Shown here: piece by piece, positions 18,649 through 27,988 of the stretch
Position numbering within the stretch: the stretch's first letter is position 1
Layout of the letters: every line of letters starts with the position of its first letter
Source: Merdicola sp905200315
Lineage (GTDB): Bacteria > Bacillota > Clostridia > TANB77 > CAG-508
Length of the DNA: 64,000 bases
Reading direction: 5' to 3'
Assembly: GCA_902461935.1 (NCBI GenBank)
Contig: CABPZP010000007.1
Location: 17,184-81,183 of the forward strand
Notes under the pieces: model-generated
What the model was told of the DNA's origin: nothing
The model's input: only the letters and a program-made list of their open reading frames with translations
Databases searched by the model: none
Position numbers and translations under genes: made by a program

Positions 18649-18928
18649 TGCCTTTTCTTTTTTTATGTAATTTTTTTGTAATATAACAATTTATCCACAT
18701 TTTTTTCCACATTTTACACAGAAAAAAAATTTTTTTTTATATTTTATTGACTATTATTGTATAATTTTGATATTATATAAATCTAATAGGAAATAGACAT
18801 TTTCTAAATATATTGCATTTTTATGTATTTTATATTTCAAAAGTATTACAAAGTTTTCCACACTTGTTGAAAACTTTGTGGAAAACTTTTTTTAAAAAAT
18901 TTAATGTTTATGAAAGGATTTGAACAAT
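18649..18928. other. oriC part 1: rpmH-dnaA intergenic region
   Basis: A DnaA box TTATCCACA lies at 18691-18699, with further TTTTCCACA-like sites. A large palindrome pairs AAAGTTTTCCACA (18850-18862) with TGTGGAAAACTTT (18877-18889), so two opposed boxes sit just before dnaA, suggesting autoregulation. Between them is very AT-rich sequence that could unwind. The setting between rpmH and dnaA is the usual position of the Bacillota origin. Confidence 0.8.
18747..18776 (+). promoter_or_regulatory. Likely dnaA promoter
   Basis: TTGACT (18747-18752), an 18-base spacer and TATTAT (18771-18776), upstream of the opposed DnaA boxes. An alternative -10 (TATAAT) lies inside the spacer, so the exact register is uncertain. 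Confidence 0.5.
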
Positions 18929-20284
18929 ATGTCATACGAAACAAAGGAACTTTGTACTAAAGCTAAGGAACTTCTAAAAAAAGAAATGACAAATATATCT
19001 TATGAAACTTGGATAAAAAATATAGAAATTCAAAAAATTACAAATGATACGATAACAATATTAGTTTCTGCAACATTTCATAAAGACACTTTAAAAAATA
19101 GATACTATGATTTGATTTTTAATACTTTTAAGTTTCTAACAAACAAAGAATATATAATAGAATTTCTTTCAATGGAAGATATTTCAAAAGATGAATCACA
19201 AGATGAATTAGAAAGTTTAAATCAATCTCAATCAAATAATTCAGCAATTAACACATCATTAAATCCCAAATATACTTTTGATACTTTTGTAGTAGGAAAT
19301 AACAATAGATTCGCACATGCCGCATCTTTAGCAGTAGCAGAATCACCTGCAACATCTTATAATCCATTATTTTTATATGGTGGTGTTGGTTTGGGCAAAA
19401 CTCACTTAATGCATGCAATTGGTAATAAAATCTTATCTAATGATCCTTCAGCTAAAATTCTATATGTTACTTCTGAAAAATTTACAAATCAGTTAATTAA
19501 TGCTATTAAAGATGCAAAAACTGAAGCTTTTAGAAATAAATATAGATATGTTGATGTTTTACTTATAGACGATATACAATTTATTGCTGGAAAAGAAAGA
19601 ATCCAAGAAGAATTTTTCCATACATTTAATACTTTACATGAAAACGGTAAACAAATAATTCTTTCAAGTGACCGTCCCCCTAAAGAAATTCAATTATTAG
19701 AAGATAGATTAAAGTCTCGTTTTGAATGGGGATTAATTGCAGATATTTCGAATCCAGATTATGAAACTCGTTTAGCTATTTTAAGAAAAAAAGCTGAAAC
19801 AGATAATGTTGTTGTTGATGACGATATATTATCTAATATTGCTAATAGAGTTTCTTCAAATATTAGGGAACTAGAAGGTGTTTTTAATAAATTAGTTGCA
19901 TTTTCAACTTTATCTAATGGTCCTATAACTATGGAAATGGCTGAAAAAGCAATAAATGATATATCTTCACAAAATAGTAATGTAATTTCTTCAGACTATA
20001 TTCAAGAAGAAGTTGCAAAATACTTTAACATAAATAAAAAAGACTTAAAGAGTTCAAAACGTTCTAATAATATTGCTTATCCAAGACAAATTGCAATGTA
20101 CTTGTGTAGAGAACTTGCAAATATGTCTTTTCCAAAAATAGGAGAAGACTTCGGCAACAGAGATCATACAACAGTAATGCACGGTTGCAATAAAATAGAA
20201 AAAGAAATTGAAAATAACACTAACACAAAACTAATTGTGGAAAGTGTGAAAAAAATGATTTTAGAAAAAAAGTCAAATAATTAA
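18929..20284 (+). CDS. dnaA: Chromosomal replication initiator protein DnaA
   Basis: A 451-residue protein. Domain I is at the N-terminus (TWIKNIEI) and a Ser/Gln/Asn-rich linker lies near residues 95-115. The AAA+ domain has Walker A GGVGLGKTHLMHAIG and Walker B LLIDDIQFIAGKE, followed by sensor motifs. Domain IV carries the DNA-binding signature GNRDHTTVMHGCNKI. It binds TTATCCACA boxes and opens oriC. The ATG at 18929 is used, with AAAGGA upstream at a rather long spacing; the in-frame TTG nine bases earlier overlaps that site. Confidence 0.97.
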   Translation: MSYETKELCTKAKELLKKEMTNISYETWIKNIEIQKITNDTITILVSATFHKDTLKNRYYDLIFNTFKFLTNKEYIIEFLSMEDISKDESQDELESLNQSQSNNSAINTSLNPKYTFDTFVVGNNNRFAHAASLAVAESPATSYNPLFLYGGVGLGKTHLMHAIGNKILSNDPSAKILYVTSEKFTNQLINAIKDAKTEAFRNKYRYVDVLLIDDIQFIAGKERIQEEFFHTFNTLHENGKQIILSSDRPPKEIQLLEDRLKSRFEWGLIADISNPDYETRLAILRKKAETDNVVVDDDILSNIANRVSSNIRELEGVFNKLVAFSTLSNGPITMEMAEKAINDISSQNSNVISSDYIQEEVAKYFNINKKDLKSSKRSNNIAYPRQIAMYLCRELANMSFPKIGEDFGNRDHTTVMHGCNKIEKEIENNTNTKLIVESVKKMILEKKSNN

Positions 20285-20599
20285 ACGAATTCTTTGATTT
20301 TTTATAAACTTAGGTTTGCCGAAAAAAAATTTCAAAAACATAACCTAAGAATTACTTACGGAAGCAGTTCATTAGATATTCACATACAAAGTGTTAATTA
20401 TGTGTATAAAAAATGTTGAAAACAATCTTTTCCACAATTAATTATTTTATTGTGGAAACCAATGTGAAAATTTCCACAATTTTCTTAACAAGTAAAAACA
20501 TACGGCTAAAAAGGAATTATAAAGTTTTCCACCTAATTAACAACACCTAATACTATTGCTTCTATAATTATATATAATATATAAAAGGAGTTGACAAAA
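20285..20599. other. oriC part 2: dnaA-dnaN intergenic region
   Basis: It contains several DnaA-box-like sites: TTTTCCACA at 20428-20436, its inverse TGTGGAAAC at 20451-20459 and TTTCCACA at 20471-20478, plus TTTTCCACC near 20525. A second cluster of this kind makes a bipartite origin likely. The dnaN leader (AAAGGAG at 20584-20590) is at the end. No gene is seen. Confidence 0.75.
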
Positions 20600-21715
20600 A
20601 TGAAAATAGTTTGTGAAAAGGATAAAATCCTTAAAGCTATTAATTCCGTAGTGAAAGCTGTTGCTTCTAAAACAACAATGCCTATACTAGAAGGAATTTT
20701 AATTCAAACAAATGATAATGAAATAAAATTAACAACTTATGATTTAGAAATAGGTATAGAATATGTAATAGAAAGTGAAGTTTTAGAACAAGGCTCTACT
20801 GTAGTTAATGCTGTTATGTTTAGTGAAATAATAAGAAAATTACCAGATACAGATATTAATATTTCATTAAATGATAATAATTTATTGGTTATAGAATGTG
20901 AAGGTTCTTTATATAAATTAGCAACAATGAATCCAGAAGAATTTCCAGAATTACCTAAAATAGAAATTGAAAATTCAATTCAAATAGAACAAAATATATT
21001 AAAAAATATGATAAGAAGAACAATTTTTGCTGTAAGTACAGAAGAAAACAGACCAATTTTTACAGGTTGCTTATTTGAAGTTGTTAATAATAAGTTAAAT
21101 GTTGTTGCAGTAGATGGATTTAGATTAGCATGGAGAACGAATTTCTTAAATGTAGAATCAAAAGATTTTAGTGCAGTAATACCAGGAAAAACTTTAAATG
21201 AAGTTAATAAAATAATTTTAGATTCATTTGATATAGTAAAAATAGGAGTTTCTAAAAACCAAGCTTTATTTGAGATGGATAATTGTAAAATAGTTACAAG
21301 AATTTTAGATGGTGAATTTTTAAATTACTCAAATGTAATTCCAAGTAATTGGGAAACAAGAGTAAGAATAAATAAAACAAACTTACAAAATTGCTTTGAA
21401 AGAATAAGTTTAATTTCAGCTTCAAGTATTGAAAAAGAGAAAAAATACCCAGTAAAAGTAAGCGTTGACATTGGAAAATTAACAATTTCTTGTACAAACC
21501 AAACTGGAGATGCAAAAGAGGAAATGTTTGTATCAACAGAAGGAAAAAATATTGAAGCTGGATTTAATCCAAAATATTTCTTAGATGCATTAAAGGTTAT
21601 TGATGATGAAGAAATATTTGTAGACTTTGGTTCAAATATTTCACCATGTGTTATCAGACCTGTTGATGAAGGGGAATATACATATATGATATTACCAATA
21701 AGATTAAAAGAGTAA
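20600..21715 (+). CDS. dnaN: DNA polymerase III beta sliding clamp
   Basis: A 371-residue beta clamp with three similar clamp folds. Characteristic segments include TTMPILEGILI, LATMNPEEFPELP, NRPIFTGCLFEV, VAVDGFRLAWR and the C-terminal YTYMILPIRLKE. It encircles DNA and tethers polymerase. The ATG at 20600 follows AAAGGAG by nine bases; an in-frame TTG at 20591 is too close. First gene after the second DnaA-box cluster, followed by recF after 19 bases. Confidence 0.97.
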   Translation: MKIVCEKDKILKAINSVVKAVASKTTMPILEGILIQTNDNEIKLTTYDLEIGIEYVIESEVLEQGSTVVNAVMFSEIIRKLPDTDINISLNDNNLLVIECEGSLYKLATMNPEEFPELPKIEIENSIQIEQNILKNMIRRTIFAVSTEENRPIFTGCLFEVVNNKLNVVAVDGFRLAWRTNFLNVESKDFSAVIPGKTLNEVNKIILDSFDIVKIGVSKNQALFEMDNCKIVTRILDGEFLNYSNVIPSNWETRVRINKTNLQNCFERISLISASSIEKEKKYPVKVSVDIGKLTISCTNQTGDAKEEMFVSTEGKNIEAGFNPKYFLDALKVIDDEEIFVDFGSNISPCVIRPVDEGEYTYMILPIRLKE

Positions 21716-21734
21716 TATTAAATGGGGAATAGTA

Positions 21735-22805
21735 ATGTATATAACAACAGTAAAATTACAGAATTTTAGAAATTATGAAAATGAAATAATTAATTTAGAT
21801 AAAAATATTAATATTTTTTATGGAGAAAATGCACAAGGTAAAACGAATATATTAGAAGCAGTATTTATTGCTGCTATGGGAAAGTCTTTTAGAGCAAAAA
21901 AAGATAAAGAACTTATAAAATTTAATGAAAATAATTGTAGTATAGAAATTAATTTTTTAAGAAATAGTTTAGAAAAGAAAATTAAAATTAATTTTAATGA
22001 AAAAAAACAAATTACAATTAATGGAATAAAAATAAATAAATTAAGTCAGTTGCTTGGAAATTTAAATATTGTAATTTTTTCTCCAGATGATATAAATGTA
22101 TTAAAAGATGGCCCAGATAAGAGAAGAGTGTTTTTAAATATTTTAATAAGTCAATTGAAACCAAGATATGTATATTATTTTAATTTATATAAAAAAACAT
22201 TAGAACAAAGAAATAATTATTTAAAACAAATAAAATACAGTAATAAACCAATTGAAGGACTTGAAGTTTGGGACGAAAGTTTAAGTAATTATGCTGAAAA
22301 GATTTATGAGTATAGAAAAGAATATGTAAATAAAATAAAAGAAAAAATTAATATAATTCATAGTGGAATTACAGAAGAAAAGGAAAATATTTTATTAGAA
22401 TATATTTCTGATTTTGATGAAAATAAATCTTTTTATGAAATTTTAAAGGAAAACCGTAAAAAAGATATTGAAAAAGGATATACAACTAAGGGAATACATA
22501 GAGATGATTTTAAAATATTTTTAAATAATAAATTAGTTAATATATATGGTTCACAAGGTCAACATAGAACTGTTATGTTATCTTTAAAACTTTCTGAATT
22601 ATATATAATTAAAGACGAAATAGGTGAATATCCAATTTTATTATTAGACGATTTTATGTCTGAATTAGATTCGAAAAGAAGAAAAAGTTTTTTAAATAAT
22701 ATTACGGATGCACAAGTTATAATAACAGGAACTGAAAAAATAATACTTGAAAAAAATAAAGTTAATGTATATAATGTTAAAAATGGAAAAGTAATTATGG
22801 AATAA
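21735..22805 (+). CDS. recF: DNA replication and repair protein RecF
   Basis: A 356-residue SMC-like ATPase of gap repair. It has the N-terminal LQNFRNYEN, Walker A GENAQGKTNILEA, the AMGKSFRA segment, the signature region GSQGQHRTVMLSLKL and Walker B PILLLDDFMSELD. It loads RecA at single-strand gaps with RecO and RecR. GGGGAA precedes the ATG. In the operon dnaN-recF-remB-gyrB. Confidence 0.95.
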   Translation: MYITTVKLQNFRNYENEIINLDKNINIFYGENAQGKTNILEAVFIAAMGKSFRAKKDKELIKFNENNCSIEINFLRNSLEKKIKINFNEKKQITINGIKINKLSQLLGNLNIVIFSPDDINVLKDGPDKRRVFLNILISQLKPRYVYYFNLYKKTLEQRNNYLKQIKYSNKPIEGLEVWDESLSNYAEKIYEYRKEYVNKIKEKINIIHSGITEEKENILLEYISDFDENKSFYEILKENRKKDIEKGYTTKGIHRDDFKIFLNNKLVNIYGSQGQHRTVMLSLKLSELYIIKDEIGEYPILLLDDFMSELDSKRRKSFLNNITDAQVIITGTEKIILEKNKVNVYNVKNGKVIME

Positions 22806-22818
22806 TTGGTGGAAAATT

Positions 22819-23079
22819 ATGTTTGTACATATTGGAAATAATATTATATTAAGGCAAGAAGATATAATAGGAGTATATAATATAAAAGCAATAAGAAATA
22901 CAAATGAATATATAAATATAATTAATAAATTAACTAAAGAAAAAAAATTAATGAAAAAAGAAGATTCAGAAGAAAATACCTTAATAATTACTGAAAAAAA
23001 TAAAACTATTAAAGGATATATAACCAATATATCTTCAGTAACTATTGAAAAGCGATTGAAAAATACAAGTTTTAACTAA
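22819..23079 (+). CDS. remB: RemB-like DUF370 protein
   Basis: An 86-residue protein of the extracellular matrix regulator RemB (DUF370) family. FVHIGNNIILRQEDIIGVYNI is the conserved start and the C-terminus includes the YITNISSVTIEKR strand. In Bacillus, RemA/RemB regulate biofilm genes, and remB lies between recF and gyrB just as here. The position and sequence are clear; the function in this organism is inferred. GGTGG lies upstream of the ATG. Confidence 0.85.
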   Translation: MFVHIGNNIILRQEDIIGVYNIKAIRNTNEYINIINKLTKEKKLMKKEDSEENTLIITEKNKTIKGYITNISSVTIEKRLKNTSFN

Positions 23080-23116
23080 AAAAGCTGGATAAAGTCCAGA
23101 ATGGAGGTTTTTATAA

Positions 23117-25033
23117 ATGGAAAAATATGAACATAAATATGGAGCAGAACAAATTCAGGTATTAGAAGGATTAGAAGCTGTTAGAAAAAGACCAGGAATG
23201 TATATAGGAAGCGTTTCCGTAAGAGGGCTTCATCACTTAGTATATGAAATAGTTGATAACTGTGTAGACGAAGCTCTTGCAGGATATTGCAAGAATATAC
23301 ATGTAATAATTGAACCAGGAAATATTATTAGTGTTGAAGATGATGGAAGAGGAATACCAGTAGAAATACATCCTAAAACTAAAATATCAACTGCGGAAAC
23401 AGTATATACTGTATTACATGCAGGTGGAAAATTTGGTGGAGATAGTGGATACAAAGTATCTGGTGGATTACATGGAGTTGGTTCTTCTGTAGTTAATGCG
23501 TTATCTGAATGGACTGAAGTTACAATACAAAGAGATGGCGGAATTTTTCAAATGAAATTTGAAAGAGGAAAAACAGTCGAAAAACTTACAAGAATTGGAG
23601 ACTCTAAAAAAACAGGAACAAAAGTAAGATTTTTAGCGGATGATACAATTTTTGAAACTTTGGAATATGAATATGAAGTACTAGAAAAAAGATTTAGAGA
23701 AATGGCATTTTTAACAAAAGGATTAAGAATAACTTTAGAAGATAGAAGAGAAGAAGAAATAAGAAAATCTGACTTTTGTTTTGAAGGAGGATTAAATTCC
23801 TTTGTTGAATTTTTAAATAAAAATAAAGAGCCTTTGCACAAAAAACCTATATATATAGAAAAAACAGAAAGTGATGTACCTGTTGAAATTGCTATACAAT
23901 ATACAAGTGCATATTCTGAAAATATTTATACATTTGTTAACAATATAAATACAATAGAAGGTGGAACTCATTTAGAGGGATTTAAAAGAGGACTTACCAA
24001 AGTATTTAATGACTATGCAAGAAGTCATAATATTTTAAAAGAAAAAGATTCTAATCTACAAGGTGAAGATATAAGAGAGGGAATAACAGCGGTTATTTCT
24101 GTAAAAGTTAAAGAGCCTCAATTTGAAGGACAAACTAAAACAAAACTTGGAAATAGTAATGTAACAGGTATTGTTCAATCTATGGTAAATGAAGCCTTAT
24201 CTGAATTTTTAGAAGAAAATCCAGCTGTAGCAAAAGCAATATTAGAAAAATGTGTTAGTGCTTCAAGAGCAAGGGAAGCTGCAAGAAAAGCAAGAGAACT
24301 TGTAAGAAGAAAAACAGCCTTAGAAACAACAACTTTACCAGGAAAGTTAGCAGATTGTAGTAGTAAAAAAGCAGAAGAATGCGAAGTATATATAGTCGAA
24401 GGAGACTCTGCTGGCGGAAGTGCAAAACAAGGTAGAGATAGAAGATTCCAAGCTATATTGCCATTATGGGGAAAAATGCTTAATGTTGAAAAAGCAAGAG
24501 CTGATAAAATATATGGGAATGATAAATTAAACCCTGTAATAGTTGCTGTAGGAGCTGGAATTGGAGCAGAATTTGATATTACAAAAATAAGATATGGAAA
24601 AGTAATAATAATGGCCGATGCCGATGTGGATGGTGCACATATTAGAACTCTTTTACTAACATTTTTCTTTAGATATATGAGACCGTTAATAGAAAATGGA
24701 AATGTTTATTTAGCACAGCCACCTCTATACAAATTATCAAAAAGGGGTATGAAAGATATTTACTGCTATACAGATGAAGATATGGAAAAAAGTTTAGCAG
24801 AAATTGGAAGAGATGGAGTTGCAATTCAAAGATACAAAGGTTTAGGTGAAATGAATCCTGAACAATTATGGGATACAACCATGAATCCTGAAACAAGAAT
24901 TTTAATTAAAGTTACAATGGATGATGCTATTAAAGCAGATGAAACATTCTCAATTCTTATGGGGGATGATGTTGGCCCAAGAAGAAAATTTATAGAAGAA
25001 AATGCAAAATATGTTAAAAATTTAGATTTTTAA
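23117..25033 (+). CDS. gyrB: DNA gyrase subunit B
   Basis: A 638-residue gyrase B. The GHKL ATPase has VDNCVDEALAG, DDGRGIPVEIHP and GGLHGVGSSVVNAL. The transducer follows, then the TOPRIM domain with EGDSAGGSAKQGRDR and DADVDGAHIRTLLLTFF, and the C-terminal IQRYKGLGEMNPEQLWDTT. With GyrA it introduces negative supercoils. GGAGG lies nine bases before the ATG. Last gene of the dnaN operon. gyrA is separated from it by a 4.7-kb insertion containing secretion-type genes, unlike the usual adjacent gyrB-gyrA. Confidence 0.97.
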   Translation: MEKYEHKYGAEQIQVLEGLEAVRKRPGMYIGSVSVRGLHHLVYEIVDNCVDEALAGYCKNIHVIIEPGNIISVEDDGRGIPVEIHPKTKISTAETVYTVLHAGGKFGGDSGYKVSGGLHGVGSSVVNALSEWTEVTIQRDGGIFQMKFERGKTVEKLTRIGDSKKTGTKVRFLADDTIFETLEYEYEVLEKRFREMAFLTKGLRITLEDRREEEIRKSDFCFEGGLNSFVEFLNKNKEPLHKKPIYIEKTESDVPVEIAIQYTSAYSENIYTFVNNINTIEGGTHLEGFKRGLTKVFNDYARSHNILKEKDSNLQGEDIREGITAVISVKVKEPQFEGQTKTKLGNSNVTGIVQSMVNEALSEFLEENPAVAKAILEKCVSASRAREAARKARELVRRKTALETTTLPGKLADCSSKKAEECEVYIVEGDSAGGSAKQGRDRRFQAILPLWGKMLNVEKARADKIYGNDKLNPVIVAVGAGIGAEFDITKIRYGKVIIMADADVDGAHIRTLLLTFFFRYMRPLIENGNVYLAQPPLYKLSKRGMKDIYCYTDEDMEKSLAEIGRDGVAIQRYKGLGEMNPEQLWDTTMNPETRILIKVTMDDAIKADETFSILMGDDVGPRRKFIEENAKYVKNLDF

Positions 25034-25054
25034 TTAAATAAGTATATGCAAAAA

Positions 25055-25093
25055 AATAAATGGTAGATGTAGCAATAACATCTACCATTTATT
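25055..25093. terminator. Hairpin after gyrB
   Basis: A perfect 16-bp stem (25055-25070 with 25078-25093, core GGTAGATGT/ACATCTACC). No long T-run follows, but its position and strength support termination of the dnaA-side operon. Confidence 0.7.
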
Positions 25094-25539
25094 AGTAAAG
25101 CTAATATTAATTGCAGTTATAACAAATATACATAATAGTAAAACCTAATATATATTACTATATAAATAAGCTATATACCACATAAATTCATCCATAACTT
25201 CGACTATAAGAACACTATTAATAACTAAATTCATCCTATAAGGACTAAAATTAACCATATCTAATATAAATATAATCTTATCTAAAATATATTACCTATA
25301 ATTTAACCATAAAAATAGCTTACAAACAAATAATATACTCATAACGCCAGCATTACAAAACCAATTAAAGCTTAGCAACACTTTTGCTCGAAATACAAAA
25401 AGCTACATGCAAATAACCTCTTATACCTCTTCGATTAACTAATATTAACCTTACAATAATTATTATAAACAAATAAAAAAATAATATACAAAAAAATAAT
25501 AAAATAAAAATTTTGTCGATTTTTGAAATACGAAAAAGG
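25094..25539. other. Intergenic stretch between gyrB and the secretion operon
   Basis: About 450 bases of AT-rich sequence with very few G residues on this strand. I see no convincing coding frame, tRNA or strong hairpin. A minus-strand frame of 90 codons (25365-25637) overlaps the promoter and start of the next gene and looks accidental. Confidence 0.5.
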
Positions 25540-25568
25540 TTGACATATAATAGTTTGCATAGTAACAT
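25540..25568 (+). promoter_or_regulatory. Promoter of the VirB4 operon
   Basis: TTGACA at 25540-25545, a 17-base spacer and TAACAT at 25563-25568, 30 bases before the first gene. It makes this operon independent of gyrB. Confidence 0.65.
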
Positions 25569-25597
25569 AAAAACATAATAAAGTTTTGGAGAAGTAA

Positions 25598-26161
25598 ATG
25601 AAAAATAAAATAAAAAAAGTGCAAGAATGGATTCCAATTAAAGAAATATTAGATAATGGAATTATAAAACTAAAAAATGAATCGTATATAAAAATTATTA
25701 AAATAATACCTATAAATTTTAATTTAAAAACAGATTTTGAAAAAGAACAAATTTTAAATTCATATAAAATTTTTTTAAAAACATGTAATTTTAATATTCA
25801 AATATTAATTCAAAGCAAAAAAGAAGATTTAGCTCAAAATATTGAAAATATCCAAGAAAAACTAAAAAATGAAAATGAAAATATAATTAATATTGGAAAT
25901 AATTATATTAATTATATTAAAAAAATCAACAAAGAGAACTTTTCATCATCTAAAAATTTTTATATTCTTATAGAAAATTCCAAATTAAAAAATATAAATA
26001 ATGAAGAAGTATATTTTTCAGAGTTAAATGAAAAATATATAAAAATAAAAGACACATTAAATAGATGTGGTAATTTGGTTATTAATGTTAATACAAAAAA
26101 AGAAACAACAGAAATAATTGAAGCTTTTATAAATAAAAGAGAATATTTAAATAAAACATAA
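25598..26161 (+). CDS. TraD/TrsD-like accessory protein of a type IV secretion system
   Basis: A 187-residue soluble protein. The start (VQEWIPIKEIL, NGIIKLKNESYIKIIKI) and the segment INFNLKTDFEKEQILNSY resemble the small protein that precedes the VirB4 gene in Gram-positive conjugation loci such as TraD/TrsD of staphylococcal plasmids. Such proteins also resemble the N-terminal region of TraC-type ATPases. The next gene is in the same frame, separated by one TAA and a perfect ribosome binding site, so the pair could alternatively come from a single ancestral chain. GGAG precedes the ATG. Function unproven; context suggests a VirB4 partner. Confidence 0.6.
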   Translation: MKNKIKKVQEWIPIKEILDNGIIKLKNESYIKIIKIIPINFNLKTDFEKEQILNSYKIFLKTCNFNIQILIQSKKEDLAQNIENIQEKLKNENENIINIGNNYINYIKKINKENFSSSKNFYILIENSKLKNINNEEVYFSELNEKYIKIKDTLNRCGNLVINVNTKKETTEIIEAFINKREYLNKT

Positions 26162-26176
26162 AAGGAGGTAAGTACC

Positions 26177-27982
26177 ATAATATTAAAGAATACTAAGCAA
26201 AACGAAAATATATTAGAAAAAGGTGAATTTACATTAATGGATTATATTTCACCTTCATATGTTAGCTTATCAAATCCGAAATATATAGAAATAGACAATT
26301 TATTTTATTCAGGATTATTAGTTGTTAATTATCCAAGAGAACAAATTGATTTATTATTAAAAAATTTAATAGAATTAAATATAAATATGAATATATCTAT
26401 TTTTTTCGAAAAACAAGATAAAGGTAAAATTATAAAAGAATTAACCTATCATATAGGAAATGTTGGAGTTGAATTAAAAGATAATGGAGATAATAGACAA
26501 GATATAGATATTGCAGCTTCAACTTATAACGATGCAAAATATATAAGAAAAGAAATACAAATAAACAACCAAGATTTATATTATTTATATATTTATATAA
26601 ATATTTTTTCAGAAAAAAAGGAAAATTTAGAAAATATGTTAAATAAATTAGAAGGTATTTTACAAAGCAAAGGACTTCAAACAAGAAGAGCATTTTTTAG
26701 GCAAGAGCAAACTTTTTTATCGTGCTTACCAATAATGCAAAATAATAAAGATATATGTAATGCAACTAAAAGAAACGTTCTAACAAATGGTTTAATTGGA
26801 ACATATCCTTTTATCACTTCATCTATATTTGATGAAAAAGGAATTTTTATAGGAACAAATATTTATAATAATTCATTAATTTTTATAGATAGATATAGTA
26901 AAAAATACAAAAATTCTAATATGTGTATTTTTGGAACCAGTGGAGCAGGAAAATCGTTTTATACTAAATTATTAATTTTAAGATATAGAATTTTAGGTGT
27001 TTCACAATATGTAGTAGATCCTGAAAGGGAATATGATAAATTATGCAAAAGTTTAAATGGTACATTAATAAAATTAGGACCAAGTTCAAATACATACATA
27101 AATATATTTGATATTAGAGAAGATAGTTTAGAAGATGAAGATAAGGGATATTTAGCTACAAAAATACCTAAATTAATGGGATTTTTTAATTTGATTTTTG
27201 GAAATTTAAATGAAGAAGAAAAAGCTATATTAGAAGATAAAATAATAAAATTGTATAAAAGCAAAGGAATAACTTTTGAAGATGTAAGCTTATATAAAAA
27301 AATAAAAAATAAGAATAAAATAAATTTAAATCCAAAATTTAAGACAGAAAGAGATATGCCAATATTGGAAGAATTTTATGAATTATTAGATAAAGATGAG
27401 AAAACAAAATCTTTTAAAATTAAATTAATACCTTTTGTTAAAGGTTCCTTAAAATTTTTTAATAATTATACTAATATTAAATTAAACAACAAGTTAATAG
27501 TTGCTGATGTTTATGAATTAGGAGAAGAAAATTTAAAATATGGAATGTATTTATTTACAGATTTATTTTGGGATAAAATAAAGAAAAACAGAGAGGAAAA
27601 AAAGGCAATATACCTTGATGAAATCTGGAGATTAATAGGAGTAACTTCTAATAAAAATGTAGCAAGTTTTGTATATAAGATATTTAAAACAATAAGAAAA
27701 TATGGTGGTAGTAGTGTAGCTATTACGCAAGATATTTCAGATTTATTTAGTTTAGATGAAGGAGCATATGGAAAAAGTATTTTAAATAATTCTAATATAA
27801 AGAACTTTTTTTCTTTAGAAGAAGAAAATATAAAAGTATTAGAAAAATTTATAAATTTATCTGAAAAAGAAAAAATAGAAATAAAATCTTTAAAAAGAGG
27901 GGAAAGCTTAATGTTTGTAGACAAAGACCATATATTAACAAAAATAGAAAGTAGTGAAGAAGAAAGGAAATTAATAATGTGA
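26177..27982 (+). CDS. VirB4/TrsE-type secretion ATPase
   Basis: About 601 residues. The N-terminal VirB4 domain begins LMDYISPSYV. The AAA+ motor has Walker A FGTSGAGKSFYTKL near residue 255, DPEREYDKL after it, Walker B KAIYLDEIWRL and the ITQDISDLF motif typical of VirB4/TraC. These ATPases power pilus biogenesis and substrate transfer at the inner face of the membrane. The start is odd. AAAGGAGG at 26161-26168 is followed eight bases later by ATA (26177), and the first ATG in frame is at 26237, with only a weak AAGGTG upstream. I take AUA as the likely start; using 26237 gives 581 residues. Third from the promoter at 25540 comes the TadZ-like gene. Confidence 0.85.
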   Translation: MILKNTKQNENILEKGEFTLMDYISPSYVSLSNPKYIEIDNLFYSGLLVVNYPREQIDLLLKNLIELNINMNISIFFEKQDKGKIIKELTYHIGNVGVELKDNGDNRQDIDIAASTYNDAKYIRKEIQINNQDLYYLYIYINIFSEKKENLENMLNKLEGILQSKGLQTRRAFFRQEQTFLSCLPIMQNNKDICNATKRNVLTNGLIGTYPFITSSIFDEKGIFIGTNIYNNSLIFIDRYSKKYKNSNMCIFGTSGAGKSFYTKLLILRYRILGVSQYVVDPEREYDKLCKSLNGTLIKLGPSSNTYINIFDIREDSLEDEDKGYLATKIPKLMGFFNLIFGNLNEEEKAILEDKIIKLYKSKGITFEDVSLYKKIKNKNKINLNPKFKTERDMPILEEFYELLDKDEKTKSFKIKLIPFVKGSLKFFNNYTNIKLNNKLIVADVYELGEENLKYGMYLFTDLFWDKIKKNREEKKAIYLDEIWRLIGVTSNKNVASFVYKIFKTIRKYGGSSVAITQDISDLFSLDEGAYGKSILNNSNIKNFFSLEEENIKVLEKFINLSEKEKIEIKSLKRGESLMFVDKDHILTKIESSEEERKLIM

Positions 27983-27988
27983 TAAAAA

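Noticed and set aside
26159..26176. VirB4 broken by a nonsense mutation
   Set aside because: The stop is followed at once by a perfect ribosome binding site, and both parts match separate proteins in Gram-positive conjugation loci.
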